Part shown: piece after piece, positions 27,601 to 35,660 of the stretch
Layout of the letters: the number at the start of each line of letters is the position of its first letter
How positions within the stretch are numbered: the stretch's first letter is position 1
Origin: Pedobacter ghigonis
Lineage (GTDB): Bacteria; Bacteroidota; Bacteroidia; Sphingobacteriales; Sphingobacteriaceae
Length of the DNA: 64,000 nucleotides
Reading direction: 5' to 3'
NCBI RefSeq assembly: GCF_903166585.1
Contig: NZ_CAESCM010000009.1
Span: 186,001-250,000, forward strand
The notes under the pieces: model-generated
What the model was told of the DNA's origin: nothing
Database searches by the model: none
Seen by the model: the letters and a program-made list of their open reading frames with translations, nothing else
Position numbers and translations under genes: made by a program

Positions 27601-27964
27601 CAATTTTACCGTATTCCGAATCGTGGTTCAGTTCATTTAAAACCTCGGCACGGGCCAGTACATTAGCCGTATCAACCTGCGTAAAATCGAAAGATTTGCG
27701 GTATGATGAAGGAAACAACAAAACCTGCTTATCTAGCACGCTTTCCAGGTCAGACTGAAAATAAGCGGCCTCCTCCCTATCGGGTAAAACGAAGAGCAGC
27801 GGTTTGTGTAATAAAAAATAAGAAGAAAGGGCAACAATAGCATCGGCCGAACCCACCAATCCCTTTAATTGTACTTTCGGGTTTTTGGTGCTGTTCAACG
27901 CCTGGGTAAATTGAGTTACCCTATCGTCGTTTTTGTATCTGTTTATTAAATCGCGAATGTTCAA
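24626..27964 (-). CDS. mfd: Transcription-repair coupling factor Mfd
   Basis: 1112 residues. Mfd removes stalled RNA polymerase and recruits UvrA to lesions. In order: a UvrB-like N-terminal module, the CarD-like polymerase-interacting domain near residue 430 (LKSGDYVTHIDHGIGKYAGLEKVEV), Walker A GDVGFGKTEIA near 585, the DEEQ box IIDEEQKFGV near 687, TATPIPRTLHFSL, the motif VI region MRGRVGRSNKKAFCYLL near 860, and the C-terminal TRCF domain. The start is a TTG at 27964; it is supported by a -7 element ending 4 nt upstream and by the family-like N-terminus MNIRDLINRY. DUF3820 follows in the same transcript. Confidence 0.96.
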   Translation of the reverse strand: MNIRDLINRYKNDDRVTQFTQALNSTKNPKVQLKGLVGSADAIVALSSYFLLHKPLLFVLPDREEAAYFQSDLESVLDKQVLLFPSSYRKSFDFTQVDTANVLARAEVLNELNHDSEYGKIVVSYPEAIAEKVIDRSALEKNTLEISIGAKLGIDFINEFLIDYDFDRADFVYEPGQFSIRGGIVDIFSFSSDLPYRIEFFGDEVESIRSFEIESQLSVADVKSLTIVPNVQAKFLTESNISILDYIDQDTQLWFKDVEFTLDIVKAGFKKAVELWKALPAADKSQNPEWIDPKFAFTDEKLLGDHLHDFPLIEFGKQFFYKTDDRFEFETKPQPSFNKDFNLLIHNLKENEKAGIVNFIFTDSPKQIERLYAILEDIDKTAKFTPINSMLREGFVDPQIQTAFYTDHQIFDRYYKYKLKKGYQKSQAITLKDLRELKSGDYVTHIDHGIGKYAGLEKVEVNGKTQEMIRLIYADNDLLYVNINSLNRIAKYSGKESGVPKMNKLGTDAWDKLKKTTKKKVKDIARDLIKLYALRKTQAGTAFSPDSYLQTELEASFIYEDTPDQLKATQDVKKDMEAPHPMDRLVCGDVGFGKTEIAVRAAFKAVAEGKQAAILVPTTILALQHYKTFSSRLKDFPVTVDYINRFKTNKQIKDTLAEAAAGKVDILIGTHRLLSKDVKFKDLGIMIIDEEQKFGVSAKERLKAVRVNVDTLTLTATPIPRTLHFSLMGARDLSIISTPPPNRQPVSTELHVFNDKLIQEAVQFELDRGGQVFFIHNRVNDLMQLGGLIQKLVPKARIGIAHGQLDGDALEDVMLDFINGEKDVLVATTIIEAGLDIPNANTIIINHAHMFGLSDLHQMRGRVGRSNKKAFCYLLSPPLSTLTSEARKRLSAIEEFSDLGSGFNVAMRDLDIRGSGNLLGAEQSGFIAEIGFEMYHKILDEAIQELKEAEFKGLFENEPERPFVGFTQVDTDLELYIPDAYITNITERYNLYTELSKLDNENDLAIFEKHLADRFGPLPPQVKTMLSVVRLQWFGKKLGFEKISFKKNSLRGYFLSDKQSKYFDSNTFTKILTFAQNHPRMCNLKEVKNTLRIAFDNISNVEEAIEVLGLID

Positions 27965-27968
27965 GTCA

Positions 27969-27976
27969 CAAAAATA
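27969..27976 (-). promoter_or_regulatory. -7 element four bases before mfd
   Basis: The minus strand reads TATTTTTG, then four bases, then the TTG start of mfd. This predicts a leaderless mfd transcript. Confidence 0.5.
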
Positions 27977-28193
27977 AGCTTATCTTTTAATATTAACCTG
28001 CAATTTGTGTAAAGGTTTTTTTAACTATTTTTGGCCGGGCTTGCGTACAAAATCAATTTGGGAAGCAAATAACTACTCATTGTTAGATCGTATCACAAGT
28101 TTGGTCGAAATATATCCCCCATTCGTCGATTAAGGGCAAATTGATGTAACAAAGGCAGTGGTATAGCTTCTAATTTATATAAAAAGTGAAACA

Positions 28194-28496
28194 ATGAGCA
28201 ACATTAAGCGCTTTCCGTTAGAACTTGTTTTCTGGGTAACGGCATTAGTGTTATTGGCAACAGCAAACAGCCATGAGCATCACTTTACACTTTGTCCGCT
28301 GGCTAATTTAGGCTACGGGGGCTGGTGTCCGGGATGCGGGATTGGAAGGTCGATCAGTCATATTTTTCATGGCGAATTTACCGAAAGCTTTGCAGAACAT
28401 TGGTTCGGGTTTCCGGCACTTTTAATTATACTTTACAGAATTTATATACTAACAAAAAAGATAAAAACATTTAAAATTTTAACCTCAAACAGATAA
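28194..28496 (+). CDS. DUF2752 membrane protein
   Basis: 100 residues with two hydrophobic segments (about 8-25 and 70-90). The central motif CPLANLGYGGWCPGCGIGRSISHI matches DUF2752, whose conserved CPxCGxxR core is seen here. The function is unknown. It is 5 bp from the TM2-domain gene that follows, a pairing I recall from other Bacteroidota. Confidence 0.9.
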   Translation: MSNIKRFPLELVFWVTALVLLATANSHEHHFTLCPLANLGYGGWCPGCGIGRSISHIFHGEFTESFAEHWFGFPALLIILYRIYILTKKIKTFKILTSNR

Positions 28497-28501
28497 ACAC
28501 C

Positions 28502-28882
28502 ATGGATATATTTCAATCACCTCTGATGTCGTTACCAGGTATAACACCAGATGAATACTCATACTTACAACAGGCAACTACAGGTTTAGACGAGCAACAG
28601 TTGCGCAATTTCTTAATGATTTACAGCAGCAAAAGAAAAAATCCATCAGATATGTTAATTTTCTGTTTGATCGGACTCTTCGCTGTACCGGGATTACAAA
28701 GGTTCATTATTGGTCAGATTGGTATGGGTATCTTGTATCTTTTAACTGCAGGTCTTTGTTTCATCGGTTCGATAATCGATGTGGTAAACCATAAAACCCT
28801 TGCCTTTGAGCACAACCAGAAAATGGTTTTCGAAAGCTTACAGATGGTAAGAATGGGTGGCGGATTTGCGCCTAAGGTTTAG
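28502..28882 (+). CDS. TM2 domain-containing protein
   Basis: 126 residues. The TM2 domain (about 55-105) shows the pattern GLFAVPGLQRFIIGQIGMGILYLLTAGLC ... GSIIDVV, two membrane helices separated by a short turn. The N-terminal 50 residues are cytosolic and helical. The function is unknown. It is probably an operon with the DUF2752 gene and is ended by a strong terminator. Confidence 0.88.
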   Translation: MDIFQSPLMSLPGITPDEYSYLQQATTGLDEQQLRNFLMIYSSKRKNPSDMLIFCLIGLFAVPGLQRFIIGQIGMGILYLLTAGLCFIGSIIDVVNHKTLAFEHNQKMVFESLQMVRMGGGFAPKV

Positions 28883-28906
28883 TAATAATCTGATATTAGT
28901 TTCTAC

Positions 28907-28946
28907 AATATAGCCGGGGATTTAAATCCTTGGCTATATTTTTTTT
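28907..28946 (+). terminator. Terminator after the TM2 gene
   Basis: AATATAGCC (28907-28915) pairs with GGCTATATT (28932-28940). An inner GGGATTTAAATCC stem and a long T run follow the pattern of an intrinsic terminator. Confidence 0.88.
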
Positions 28947-28957
28947 ATATTTAAAAC

Positions 28958-30055
28958 ATGAAATTAGCCGAAATAACCAATTATTTAGAAAGCATTGCTC
29001 CCCTCAATTACCAGGAAGATTACGATAATTCGGGCTTAATTGTTGGCGATCCGAATATGGAAATCAGGGCTGCCCTGGTTGCATTGGATTGTGTAGAAAA
29101 GATTGTAGATGAGGCCATTTCAACAGGTTGCAACCTCATTATTACCCATCATCCAATTGTTTTTAAAGGCTTAAAAAAGCTGAATGGCAAAAACTATGTA
29201 GAGCGTGTTGTGCTTAAGGCCATCAAAAATAACATTGCACTTTATGCTATTCATACCAATTTAGATAGTATCCACACCGGGGTAAATGCCCGTATTTGTG
29301 AGCGTTTGGGTTTAACAGGCACCAAGGTGCTTTCGCCTAAAGCCGGTTTGTTAAAAAAGCTGGTTACCTATTGTCCGCAGGCACAGGCAGAACAATTGCG
29401 TTCGGCTTTGTTTTATGCTGGCGCAGGCAATATTGGTAATTACAGCGAATGCAGTTTTAATGCCGATGGTTTTGGTACTTTTAAAGGCAATGAGGAGTCA
29501 GATCCTTTTGTAGGGGAAAGAGGCATTCGTCATCGCGAGGCCGAGGTGCGCATAGAAATGGTTTACCCTGCCCAGGCCGAACGTAAAATATTAGTTGCCC
29601 TGTTTGAAAACCATCCGTATGAGGAAGTCGCCTACGATATTTATAAACTGGAAAATAAGCACCAATTGGTTGGATCAGGTATGGTGGGCTGGCTCGAATA
29701 TGATATGGATGGTTACGATTTTCTGCACCTGGTTAAAGACAGGATGCAGGCGCGTGTAGTTCGGCATACTGAGGTAATCAACAAAAGAATTAAAAAGGTA
29801 GCGGTTTGTGGCGGTTCGGGTAGCTTCCTTTTAAGAGAAGCAATTGCCGCCGGAGCCGATGCTTTTATCACGGCAGATTTCAAATACCACGAGTTTTTTG
29901 ATGCAGAGGAAAAACTGATCATTGCCGACATCGGACACTTTGAAACTGAACAATTTACCTCAAATTTATTGCTTGAAATTATTCAAAAAAAAATTACTAA
30001 CTTTGCAATCCGTTTAACGGAGCAAAATACAAACCCCATAAATTACTTGTTTTAA
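28958..30055 (+). CDS. Nif3-like dinuclear metal centre protein
   Basis: 365 residues, the long (YqfO-type) Nif3 form. Metal-ligand blocks are ITHHPIVFKGLKKL, AIHTNLDSIHTGVN and the C-terminal ADIGHFETEQF. The inserted CutA/PII-like domain is at about 130-235 (LVTYCPQAQAEQLRSALFYAGAGNIGNYSECSF cut short here, through ENHPYEEVAYDIY). The family forms hexameric toroids; proposed as GTP cyclohydrolase I type 2 by old annotation, but the role is not settled. The stop codon overlaps the start of the zinc-ribbon gene by one base. Confidence 0.92.
   Translation: MKLAEITNYLESIAPLNYQEDYDNSGLIVGDPNMEIRAALVALDCVEKIVDEAISTGCNLIITHHPIVFKGLKKLNGKNYVERVVLKAIKNNIALYAIHTNLDSIHTGVNARICERLGLTGTKVLSPKAGLLKKLVTYCPQAQAEQLRSALFYAGAGNIGNYSECSFNADGFGTFKGNEESDPFVGERGIRHREAEVRIEMVYPAQAERKILVALFENHPYEEVAYDIYKLENKHQLVGSGMVGWLEYDMDGYDFLHLVKDRMQARVVRHTEVINKRIKKVAVCGGSGSFLLREAIAAGADAFITADFKYHEFFDAEEKLIIADIGHFETEQFTSNLLLEIIQKKITNFAIRLTEQNTNPINYLF
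29973..30005 (+). promoter_or_regulatory. Internal promoter for the zinc-ribbon gene
   Basis: TTG (29973-29975), 22 nt, then TAACTTTG (29998-30005), inside the 3' end of the nif3-like gene. The leader to 30055 would be about 44 nt. The zinc-ribbon gene may thus be transcribed alone as well as with its neighbour. Confidence 0.5.
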
Positions 30056-30798
30056 TGGAACAAACCGTAGAACAAAAGCTAAAGGCTTTATACGAATTAC
30101 AAAATATCCACACAAAAATTGATAAGATCCGTCAGGTACGTGGCGAATTACCAATGGAAGTTGCAGATCTTGAGGATGACGTTTTAGGATTAGAAACCAG
30201 AATTTCAAAAATTAAAGGCGAACTTGATGATCTTGAGGATTCGATCGTAACCCGTAAAAATACCATCAAAGATGCACAAGCTGCAATTAAAAGATACGAT
30301 TCTCAATTAAAAGAAGTTAAAAACAACCGTGAATACGATGCTTTAACTAAAGAAATTGAGATTCAGGGTTTAGATATTCAGGTATCTGAAAAGAAAATTA
30401 AAGAACACGGTTTCGAAATTACCTCTAAAACTGAAATCTACGAAGCAGCTAAAGGCGAGTTAGATGGCAGAAAGAAAGATTTAGAAACTAAAAAAGCAGA
30501 ACTAGATGTAATTACTGCAGAAACTGAAAAAGAAGAGCAGGATTTACAGAAAAAAGCGGATAAAGCAGAGCCTCAAATTGAGGAACGTTTATTGGTTGCT
30601 TACAAACGTTTACGCAAAAATGCGGTTAACGGCTTAGCAGTAGTAACTATCGATCGCGATTCTTGCTCAGGTTGTTTCAACCAGATCCCGCCTCAGCGTC
30701 AGTTAGATATCCGTCAACGTAAAAAAATCATCGTTTGCGAGCACTGCGGACGTATTTTGGTTGATGAAGCATTAACCCACGAAGTAGCAGAAGCTTAA
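30055..30798 (+). CDS. C4-type zinc ribbon coiled-coil protein
   Basis: 247 residues. Residues about 5-185 are strongly charged heptad-like coiled coil; the C-terminus has a four-cysteine zinc ribbon, CSGCFNQIPPQRQLDIRQ then CEHCGRIL (about residues 203-230), PF02591 type. Members occur next to nif3-like genes in many bacteria and have been suggested to bind nucleic acids or act like CdsZ/FlgZ-related scaffold proteins; the role here is unknown. The ATG overlaps the nif3-like stop (TAATG). Confidence 0.92.
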   Translation: MEQTVEQKLKALYELQNIHTKIDKIRQVRGELPMEVADLEDDVLGLETRISKIKGELDDLEDSIVTRKNTIKDAQAAIKRYDSQLKEVKNNREYDALTKEIEIQGLDIQVSEKKIKEHGFEITSKTEIYEAAKGELDGRKKDLETKKAELDVITAETEKEEQDLQKKADKAEPQIEERLLVAYKRLRKNAVNGLAVVTIDRDSCSGCFNQIPPQRQLDIRQRKKIIVCEHCGRILVDEALTHEVAEA

Positions 30799-30818
30799 TC
30801 AGCATCGCAAAAGCACTG

Positions 30819-30850
30819 AAAACGTCCCGACTTAAATCGGGACGTTTTTT
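30819..30850 (+). terminator. Terminator after the zinc-ribbon gene
   Basis: AAAACGTCCCGA (30819-30830), a 6-nt loop, TCGGGACGTTTT (30837-30848) and further T make a perfect 12-bp intrinsic terminator. Confidence 0.92.
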
Positions 30851-30961
30851 GTTTACAGGCAAAACAACATGCACATTTTAACGTTAAATGTAGATATTTG
30901 TTAAAATGTGAAAGCTGTTGCCCCAGCGCAACATCAACCTAAAAGAAATAACATTTCCAGA

Positions 30962-32449
30962 ATGATTAAAAGCTTACGTTTCGTCTTCCTTACCCCTCTT
31001 TTGATACTTCCATCCGTATTATTTGCAAATTTTGATTACAATGCCAATTGCTTAAAGGCCTATAAAAGCATTTTCGAATTGAAACTTGGTAATGCCCGTG
31101 CTTACATAGCGACAGAAAAGAAACAAAGGCCCAAAAATGCCATTATTCCGCTGCTAGAAAATTATATAGACTATTTTACGATCATTACTTCTGAAAGTAA
31201 GGCTGATTTCGACCGTTTAAAAGGGAATAAATCCATCCGTTTAGACCAGATCTCTGATGATGATAAAAACTCGCCCTATTATCTCTATGCCCAGGCTGAG
31301 ATTAATTTACAATGGGCTTTGATCCATGGCCGTTTCGGCGAATTTTTTAATGCTGCTATGGAAATTAAAAGAGCCAACAGCCTTTTGCAGGAAAACAGTA
31401 AAAAATTTCCAAACTTTCCGTTAAACGCAAAAGGTTTAGGCCTGGTTAATGCGGTTTTGGGCAATCTGCCAGATGGTGCACTGAAAAGTACGCTAGCGAC
31501 ATTTGGTATAAAGGGAAACCTTCAAAACGGATTGAATATGTTTGATAAGCTTGCCGAAAGTTTGTCGGACTCATCTTACGAGCCATTTTACGATGAAGTG
31601 GTTTTTTATTATACCTACGTACTTACGGATGTAGCACACAGCCCTTCGGCTTATGCTAAAATGATGAAATATACCGAGCGCATTGCCGATACCAGCTTAT
31701 TAAAAAGCTATTTACAGAGTTACGTGAGCATTAAAACCGGCCATAATGAAGAAGCAATTCAGATTTTAGCCAGAAAACCTGAAGGCGGCGTTTACCAGCC
31801 TTTTCCCTATCTTGATTATCTCGAAGGCGTAGCGCACTTGAATAAATTAGACCTCAATGCCGCTACTTATTTTAACCGCTTTTTGCAAACGAATAAGGGC
31901 GTAAATTACATTCGCGACACCAACATCCACCTGGCGTGGATTGCGCTCTTAAAAGGGGATAAAACGGGCTATACCGCCTATGCAAACAAATCACTTAACT
32001 CAGGTTATTTGTACCACGATAAAGATAAACAGGCCAAAAACGAAGCAGCAGGAACTCCGCCCTCAGTTGATTTGCTAAAAGCCAGATTGTTGTATGATGG
32101 CGGCTATTTAAATAAGGCGCTGCAGCAACTGGATGATAAGAAAACCGGCGATTATGCCAGCGATAGGGATAAAACGGAGTTTAATTACCGCTTGGGTAGA
32201 ATTTATGATGACCTTGGACGCGATGATCAGGCGTTGACTGCTTATCAGGCAACGATTAACCAGGGTAAAAACCTGAAATATTATTTTGCGGCAAATGCAG
32301 CCCTGCAAATGGGTAAAGTTTACGAGAAGAAAAAGAATACTGTAAAAGCAAAAGAAGCTTTCAATACAGCCATTTCCATGAAAAACCATGAATTTGAAAA
32401 CAGTATTGAAAGCCAGGCAAAAGCCGGATTAAAACGTTTATCGAACTAA
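30962..32449 (+). CDS. Secreted TPR protein
   Basis: 495 residues from the ATG at 30962, which starts a proper signal peptide (SLRFVFLTPLLILPSVLFA). A GTG at 30908 is in frame but lies only 8 nt after a weak -7 (GATATTTG, 30893-30900) and adds a non-signal tail. The body is helical, with TPR units clearest at the C-terminus (YRLGRIYDDLGRDDQALTAYQATINQG and AALQMGKVYEKKKNTVKAKEAFNTAI). It probably acts in the periplasm as a scaffold; the function is unknown. It overlaps the end of the convergent KASIII-like gene by 4 bp. Confidence 0.83.
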   Translation: MIKSLRFVFLTPLLILPSVLFANFDYNANCLKAYKSIFELKLGNARAYIATEKKQRPKNAIIPLLENYIDYFTIITSESKADFDRLKGNKSIRLDQISDDDKNSPYYLYAQAEINLQWALIHGRFGEFFNAAMEIKRANSLLQENSKKFPNFPLNAKGLGLVNAVLGNLPDGALKSTLATFGIKGNLQNGLNMFDKLAESLSDSSYEPFYDEVVFYYTYVLTDVAHSPSAYAKMMKYTERIADTSLLKSYLQSYVSIKTGHNEEAIQILARKPEGGVYQPFPYLDYLEGVAHLNKLDLNAATYFNRFLQTNKGVNYIRDTNIHLAWIALLKGDKTGYTAYANKSLNSGYLYHDKDKQAKNEAAGTPPSVDLLKARLLYDGGYLNKALQQLDDKKTGDYASDRDKTEFNYRLGRIYDDLGRDDQALTAYQATINQGKNLKYYFAANAALQMGKVYEKKKNTVKAKEAFNTAISMKNHEFENSIESQAKAGLKRLSN

Positions 32450-33522
32450 AAACGGTGTATAAATGCGTTGATGTGCATGCCTGCGCCAACTGAAGCGAAA
32501 ACAGCAATATCGCCCGCTTTAACTTTATAACCTTCAACCTGCTCTTTTAAAACCAAGTCTAACAGGGTTGGCACTGTGGCTACCGAACTGTTTCCGAGCC
32601 ACGAAATCGTCATCGGTACAAGGTTCTCAGGCACGGTATCTTTGCCATATAATTTAAACAGGCGCTTCATAATGGCAGTGTCCATTTTGCCATTGGCCTG
32701 GTGTACAAACACAATATTAATATCTTCCACACTCAATCCGGCTTTATCTATTGCTTTTTTAATTACCTGGGGCACCTGAACCACCGCAAACTCATAAAGT
32801 TTCCTGCCGTTCATTTTAAGGTAATAATTGCCACTGGTTTCGTCAGGGTGTGAGCCTTTACCCATGGTTAAAAGATTGGCGTAGTTTACCGCATGTGTTT
32901 CGGTTTTGTGGGCCAGTATCCCTTTCTTCTCTTCGCCTTCCTGGGCTTCGAAAATTACAGCTCCGGCACCATCAGAAAAAATCATACTGTCGCGGTCGTG
33001 TGGATCGATAATCCGGCTCAGCGTTTCGGCACCAATTACCATTACGCGTTTTGCATCGCCACTTTTAATAAAGTAATCGGCCTGTATTGCTCCCTGAACC
33101 CATCCCGGGCAGCCAAAAATGATATCGTAAGCAACACAATCGGGGTTGTGTATATCCAATTGCTGTTTAACTTTCGAAGCAAGTGAAGGCAAAATATCGC
33201 TGCGATTGCTGCCTAAAGGTATATCGCCGAAGTTATGGCAAAAAATAATATAGTCTAAGGTTTCCTTATCAATACCGGCGTTTTCGATTGCTTTTTCAGC
33301 TGCCTTAGCGCCGATATGGTTACTCAATTGCTCGGGGCAAGCATACCGTCTTTCTACAATTTCTGTAATTTCTGAGAATTTATCGATGATCTCAGCATTT
33401 TCCTTCTCCAGTCGACTTCCATTCTCAAAAAACGTAGCATTTAAGAATTCGTTACCAGAAATGATATTCTGTGGAATATAACTTCCAGTGCCGGCTATTA
33501 CCGTATTTATTACTTTGCTCAT
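32446..33522 (-). CDS. 3-oxoacyl-ACP synthase III family protein
   Basis: 358 residues of thiolase-fold KASIII type. The catalytic triad is visible: Cys in YDIIFGCPGWVQGAIQA, His in FVHQANGKMD and Asn in LGNSSVATVP. FSDGAGAVIFEA and the C-terminal SVGAGMHINAFIH are also family blocks. Compared with FabH it has a longer N-terminal part with an inserted EKENAEIIDKFSEI helix, as in KASIII-like enzymes of secondary lipid or polyketide pathways, so primary FabH function is not assured. No acyl-carrier or fatty-acid genes are adjacent. Confidence 0.9.
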   Translation of the reverse strand: MSKVINTVIAGTGSYIPQNIISGNEFLNATFFENGSRLEKENAEIIDKFSEITEIVERRYACPEQLSNHIGAKAAEKAIENAGIDKETLDYIIFCHNFGDIPLGSNRSDILPSLASKVKQQLDIHNPDCVAYDIIFGCPGWVQGAIQADYFIKSGDAKRVMVIGAETLSRIIDPHDRDSMIFSDGAGAVIFEAQEGEEKKGILAHKTETHAVNYANLLTMGKGSHPDETSGNYYLKMNGRKLYEFAVVQVPQVIKKAIDKAGLSVEDINIVFVHQANGKMDTAIMKRLFKLYGKDTVPENLVPMTISWLGNSSVATVPTLLDLVLKEQVEGYKVKAGDIAVFASVGAGMHINAFIHRF

Positions 33523-33529
33523 AATTATA

Positions 33530-33551
33530 ATACCGCATACTAAATCGGTAT
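33530..33551 (-). promoter_or_regulatory. Inverted repeat upstream of the KASIII-like gene
   Basis: ATACCG (33530-33535) and CGGTAT (33546-33551) are perfect arms around 10 nt, 8 nt before the start codon. It could be an operator or a leader hairpin that affects translation; chance is possible. Confidence 0.3.
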
Positions 33552-33807
33552 GTAGTATAAAACTATCAATTATATTCGGTAATCGAAAATAAATTAATTT
33601 TTAGGCCTGTTTATTTTTGTGTGCAAATTTTAACAACCCCTGCTTTACTGCTTACATTTAACTGCACCTCCACGTTTTTATGGCTTGAATCATAGATTCC
33701 ATTCAGCAAATAGGCTCCCCCGTATTTTCACTTACCGGAAGGTTAAGTTATTGTTTTTTTGTAAATAACTGATGCGGTCGATTGCTTTTAGCCAATAAAT
33801 ACTAAAT

Positions 33808-33856
33808 ATACCTTGTAATGGGTATTTAGGTTCACCTGTTCTTCGCAGTATTTTTA
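33808..33856 (+). promoter_or_regulatory. Shared palindrome with -7-like element, site A
   Basis: ATACC TTGTAATG GGTATTT (33808-33827) matches sites B (50532) and C (53128) in length, outer arms and core spacing. A -7-like TATTTTTA follows 21 nt downstream (33849-33856), and the start of the secreted-protein gene is 48 nt from the palindrome. It looks like an activator site replacing the -33 element. Confidence 0.55.
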
Positions 33857-33875
33857 CAGGATAAACGAAACTAAA

Positions 33876-34859
33876 ATGAAAAAATTACTGTCTCTAATGG
33901 TCTTGCTGTTTATTGCATATACAGCAAATGCCCAATCGCATATTTCGAAAAGTGAATACGCCCGATATAACTGCAGGTTCGCACCAAAAGGCTCTAATAA
34001 TGCAGAAGGCAAACTAACCTGCCCTGCTTGTGCCAAGGAAAATGAAGATGCCCGAAAAAAGAAAATTGCTGACGATAAGGCTCAATCTGAATTGGGAAAA
34101 ATAAAAAATGCCAAGCTTAAGGCCGAAGCTGAAATTGCATTTAAAAAGCAAAGGGCTCAAGTTGCAGAAAGGAGCAAAGTTACCGAAGTGCATGTAACAA
34201 TGGGGAAAACACCCTTAGCTGCAGGTAAGACACCAGAAAAACCCGCAAAAAAGGCTCCTGTTAAACTCACAAAAGATGTTTTGTTCTTTGCCGATTACCC
34301 AGGCTCAATGTCGATGAGCGGCAACCGTTTAAATTATTTTTTAAATGCAAATGGCGATACCATATTAAAAAGCAAGGATTATTTTAGCACTTTCGCGGCC
34401 TTTAGCGATAACAAAGACAATTTTCCTAAGAATATGGGGATTGTGGTGTTAAACGAAGAAAATACTTTAACCAACGGCAAGACAAGAAAAATTGTCGATC
34501 TGGTTGACATCAAAGGCAAACGACTTTTTAATGATAACAGCATCAGTACGATCTTCCACTTAATGAACGATTATTTTGTGATTGGTAGAAGTAAAGATTT
34601 TGGTGAAGACTCTAGCTGGGGGTATAATTACAGGAGAATCCAGGAAGTTGATATCTACAACACTAAAACGAAGAAAGCCATCACGCTGGATAAAGACCGT
34701 AGGAATGTTGAAATTTATGTCGCTTTCGATCACCGAAAACTGGAAGATGAAGGATTAAAGCCAGTGCTTTTAAGGAGATATACCAATTATGATGAAGATA
34801 TATACTGCTTAAATGCCGCCGGAGAGCTGGTGGTGAGAAGTTATAAAAGCAGTAGATAG
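33876..34859 (+). CDS. Secreted protein of unknown function
   Basis: 327 residues. The signal peptide is about 1-19 (LMVLLFIAYTANAQ). Next comes a short cysteine-bearing segment (YNCRFAPKGS ... LTCPACAKENED, a CxxC), then a highly charged Lys/Ala-rich helical stretch (about 50-130), then a beta-rich C-terminal domain with elements like LVDIKGKRLFND. I recognise no family. The promoter carries the palindrome also found before the two-component operon and the WG-repeat gene, so it may be a target of that system. Confidence 0.75.
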   Translation: MKKLLSLMVLLFIAYTANAQSHISKSEYARYNCRFAPKGSNNAEGKLTCPACAKENEDARKKKIADDKAQSELGKIKNAKLKAEAEIAFKKQRAQVAERSKVTEVHVTMGKTPLAAGKTPEKPAKKAPVKLTKDVLFFADYPGSMSMSGNRLNYFLNANGDTILKSKDYFSTFAAFSDNKDNFPKNMGIVVLNEENTLTNGKTRKIVDLVDIKGKRLFNDNSISTIFHLMNDYFVIGRSKDFGEDSSWGYNYRRIQEVDIYNTKTKKAITLDKDRRNVEIYVAFDHRKLEDEGLKPVLLRRYTNYDEDIYCLNAAGELVVRSYKSSR

Positions 34860-34953
34860 GGATTTAGTAATCTTTGTAAAGCGTATGATGAATGGCAGGA
34901 TTAATTACCTTAATCCTGCCATTTATGCTTTTAAGTATTTAAATTGCTTGCGA

Positions 34954-35598
34954 TCAGGTAAAATCATCAATCAAAAATACAAAAAGTTCTTTAGGGCCAT
35001 GGGCACCTAAAACCAATGTTTTTTCGATATCCGCAGTTCTGCTTGGGCCGGTAATGTTACTGATCATGGATGGAATCTGATTGCCATATTTGTTTTTTAG
35101 GATGGCAAAAGCATCTTTAAGGTCTAAAACCAGCTGACTGGTTTTGGCGATTACAATATGGTGGTGCGGAAAAATGCTTAATCTCCTGCCAGCGGCTCCC
35201 TGGTTGGTAACCATTACGCTTCCGTTACGTGCAATTAGGGCCTCGCAAAGGGTAATGCCTACTTCTGCCTGTTCAAAATCTTTATCTGTTTGATAAAAAG
35301 GAAATTCGTATTTGCTTAAAAACTGTTGCAATTCTGGCTCCCAGCAGTATATTTTGCGCCATTTAAATTTATCAGCAAGCTGCAGCATGTTTTCAAAGAA
35401 GTCGATACCATCTTCGCAGAAGATAAAATTGCCCGATATGGCTGTAAGTTGTTCAGCAAACAACACTTCCAGCTCCTCTGTGTTTTTTTTATACAGTTGA
35501 CTTTCTTCTAAATTGGGATAAGGATTTTCACGTTTTTCTAACAGTGCTTTTCTTATCTTTTTTAGTATTTGTTCCTTCGCTGTTGTATTATCCTTCAT
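34954..35598 (-). CDS. LUD domain protein (LutC/YkgG type)
   Basis: 214 residues from the ATG at 35598. A longer start at 35637 would lie inside the ftsH terminator hairpin and is rejected. The LUD fold is seen in AEVGITLCEALIARNGSVMVTN, IFPHHHIVIAKTSQLVLDL and SNITGPSRTADIEKTLVLGAHGPKELFVFLID. LutC acts with LutA and LutB in lactate oxidation; those partners are not in this window, and a lone LUD gene after ftsH is what I recall from related genomes, so lactate use is only a possibility. Confidence 0.88.
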   Translation of the reverse strand: MKDNTTAKEQILKKIRKALLEKRENPYPNLEESQLYKKNTEELEVLFAEQLTAISGNFIFCEDGIDFFENMLQLADKFKWRKIYCWEPELQQFLSKYEFPFYQTDKDFEQAEVGITLCEALIARNGSVMVTNQGAAGRRLSIFPHHHIVIAKTSQLVLDLKDAFAILKNKYGNQIPSMISNITGPSRTADIEKTLVLGAHGPKELFVFLIDDFT

Positions 35599-35600
35599 AT

Positions 35601-35635
35601 AAAAAAAAGCTACCCTGGTTATGCGCCAGGGTAGC
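35601..35635 (-). terminator. Terminator between ftsH and the LUD gene
   Basis: On the minus strand GCTACCCTGG and CCAGGGTAGC form a perfect 10-bp stem around CGCATAA, followed by eight T. It ends the ftsH message about 35 bp after its stop, immediately before the LUD start codon, so LUD expression by read-through may be reduced. Confidence 0.88.
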
Positions 35636-35660
35636 AAATGTAATAATTGAAATTGTTTAT

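Larger units (their letters stand above)
33523..33875. other. 353-bp divergent spacer with two candidate operators
   Basis: No gene is seen. Near the KASIII-like start is an inverted repeat ATACCG-N10-CGGTAT (33530-33551). Near the other end is the palindrome and -7 pair described separately (33808-33856). The middle 230 bp holds nothing recognised. Confidence 0.5.

Noticed and set aside
35599..35637. Longer start of the LUD gene at 35637
   Set aside because: Its first codons are the stem of the ftsH terminator.
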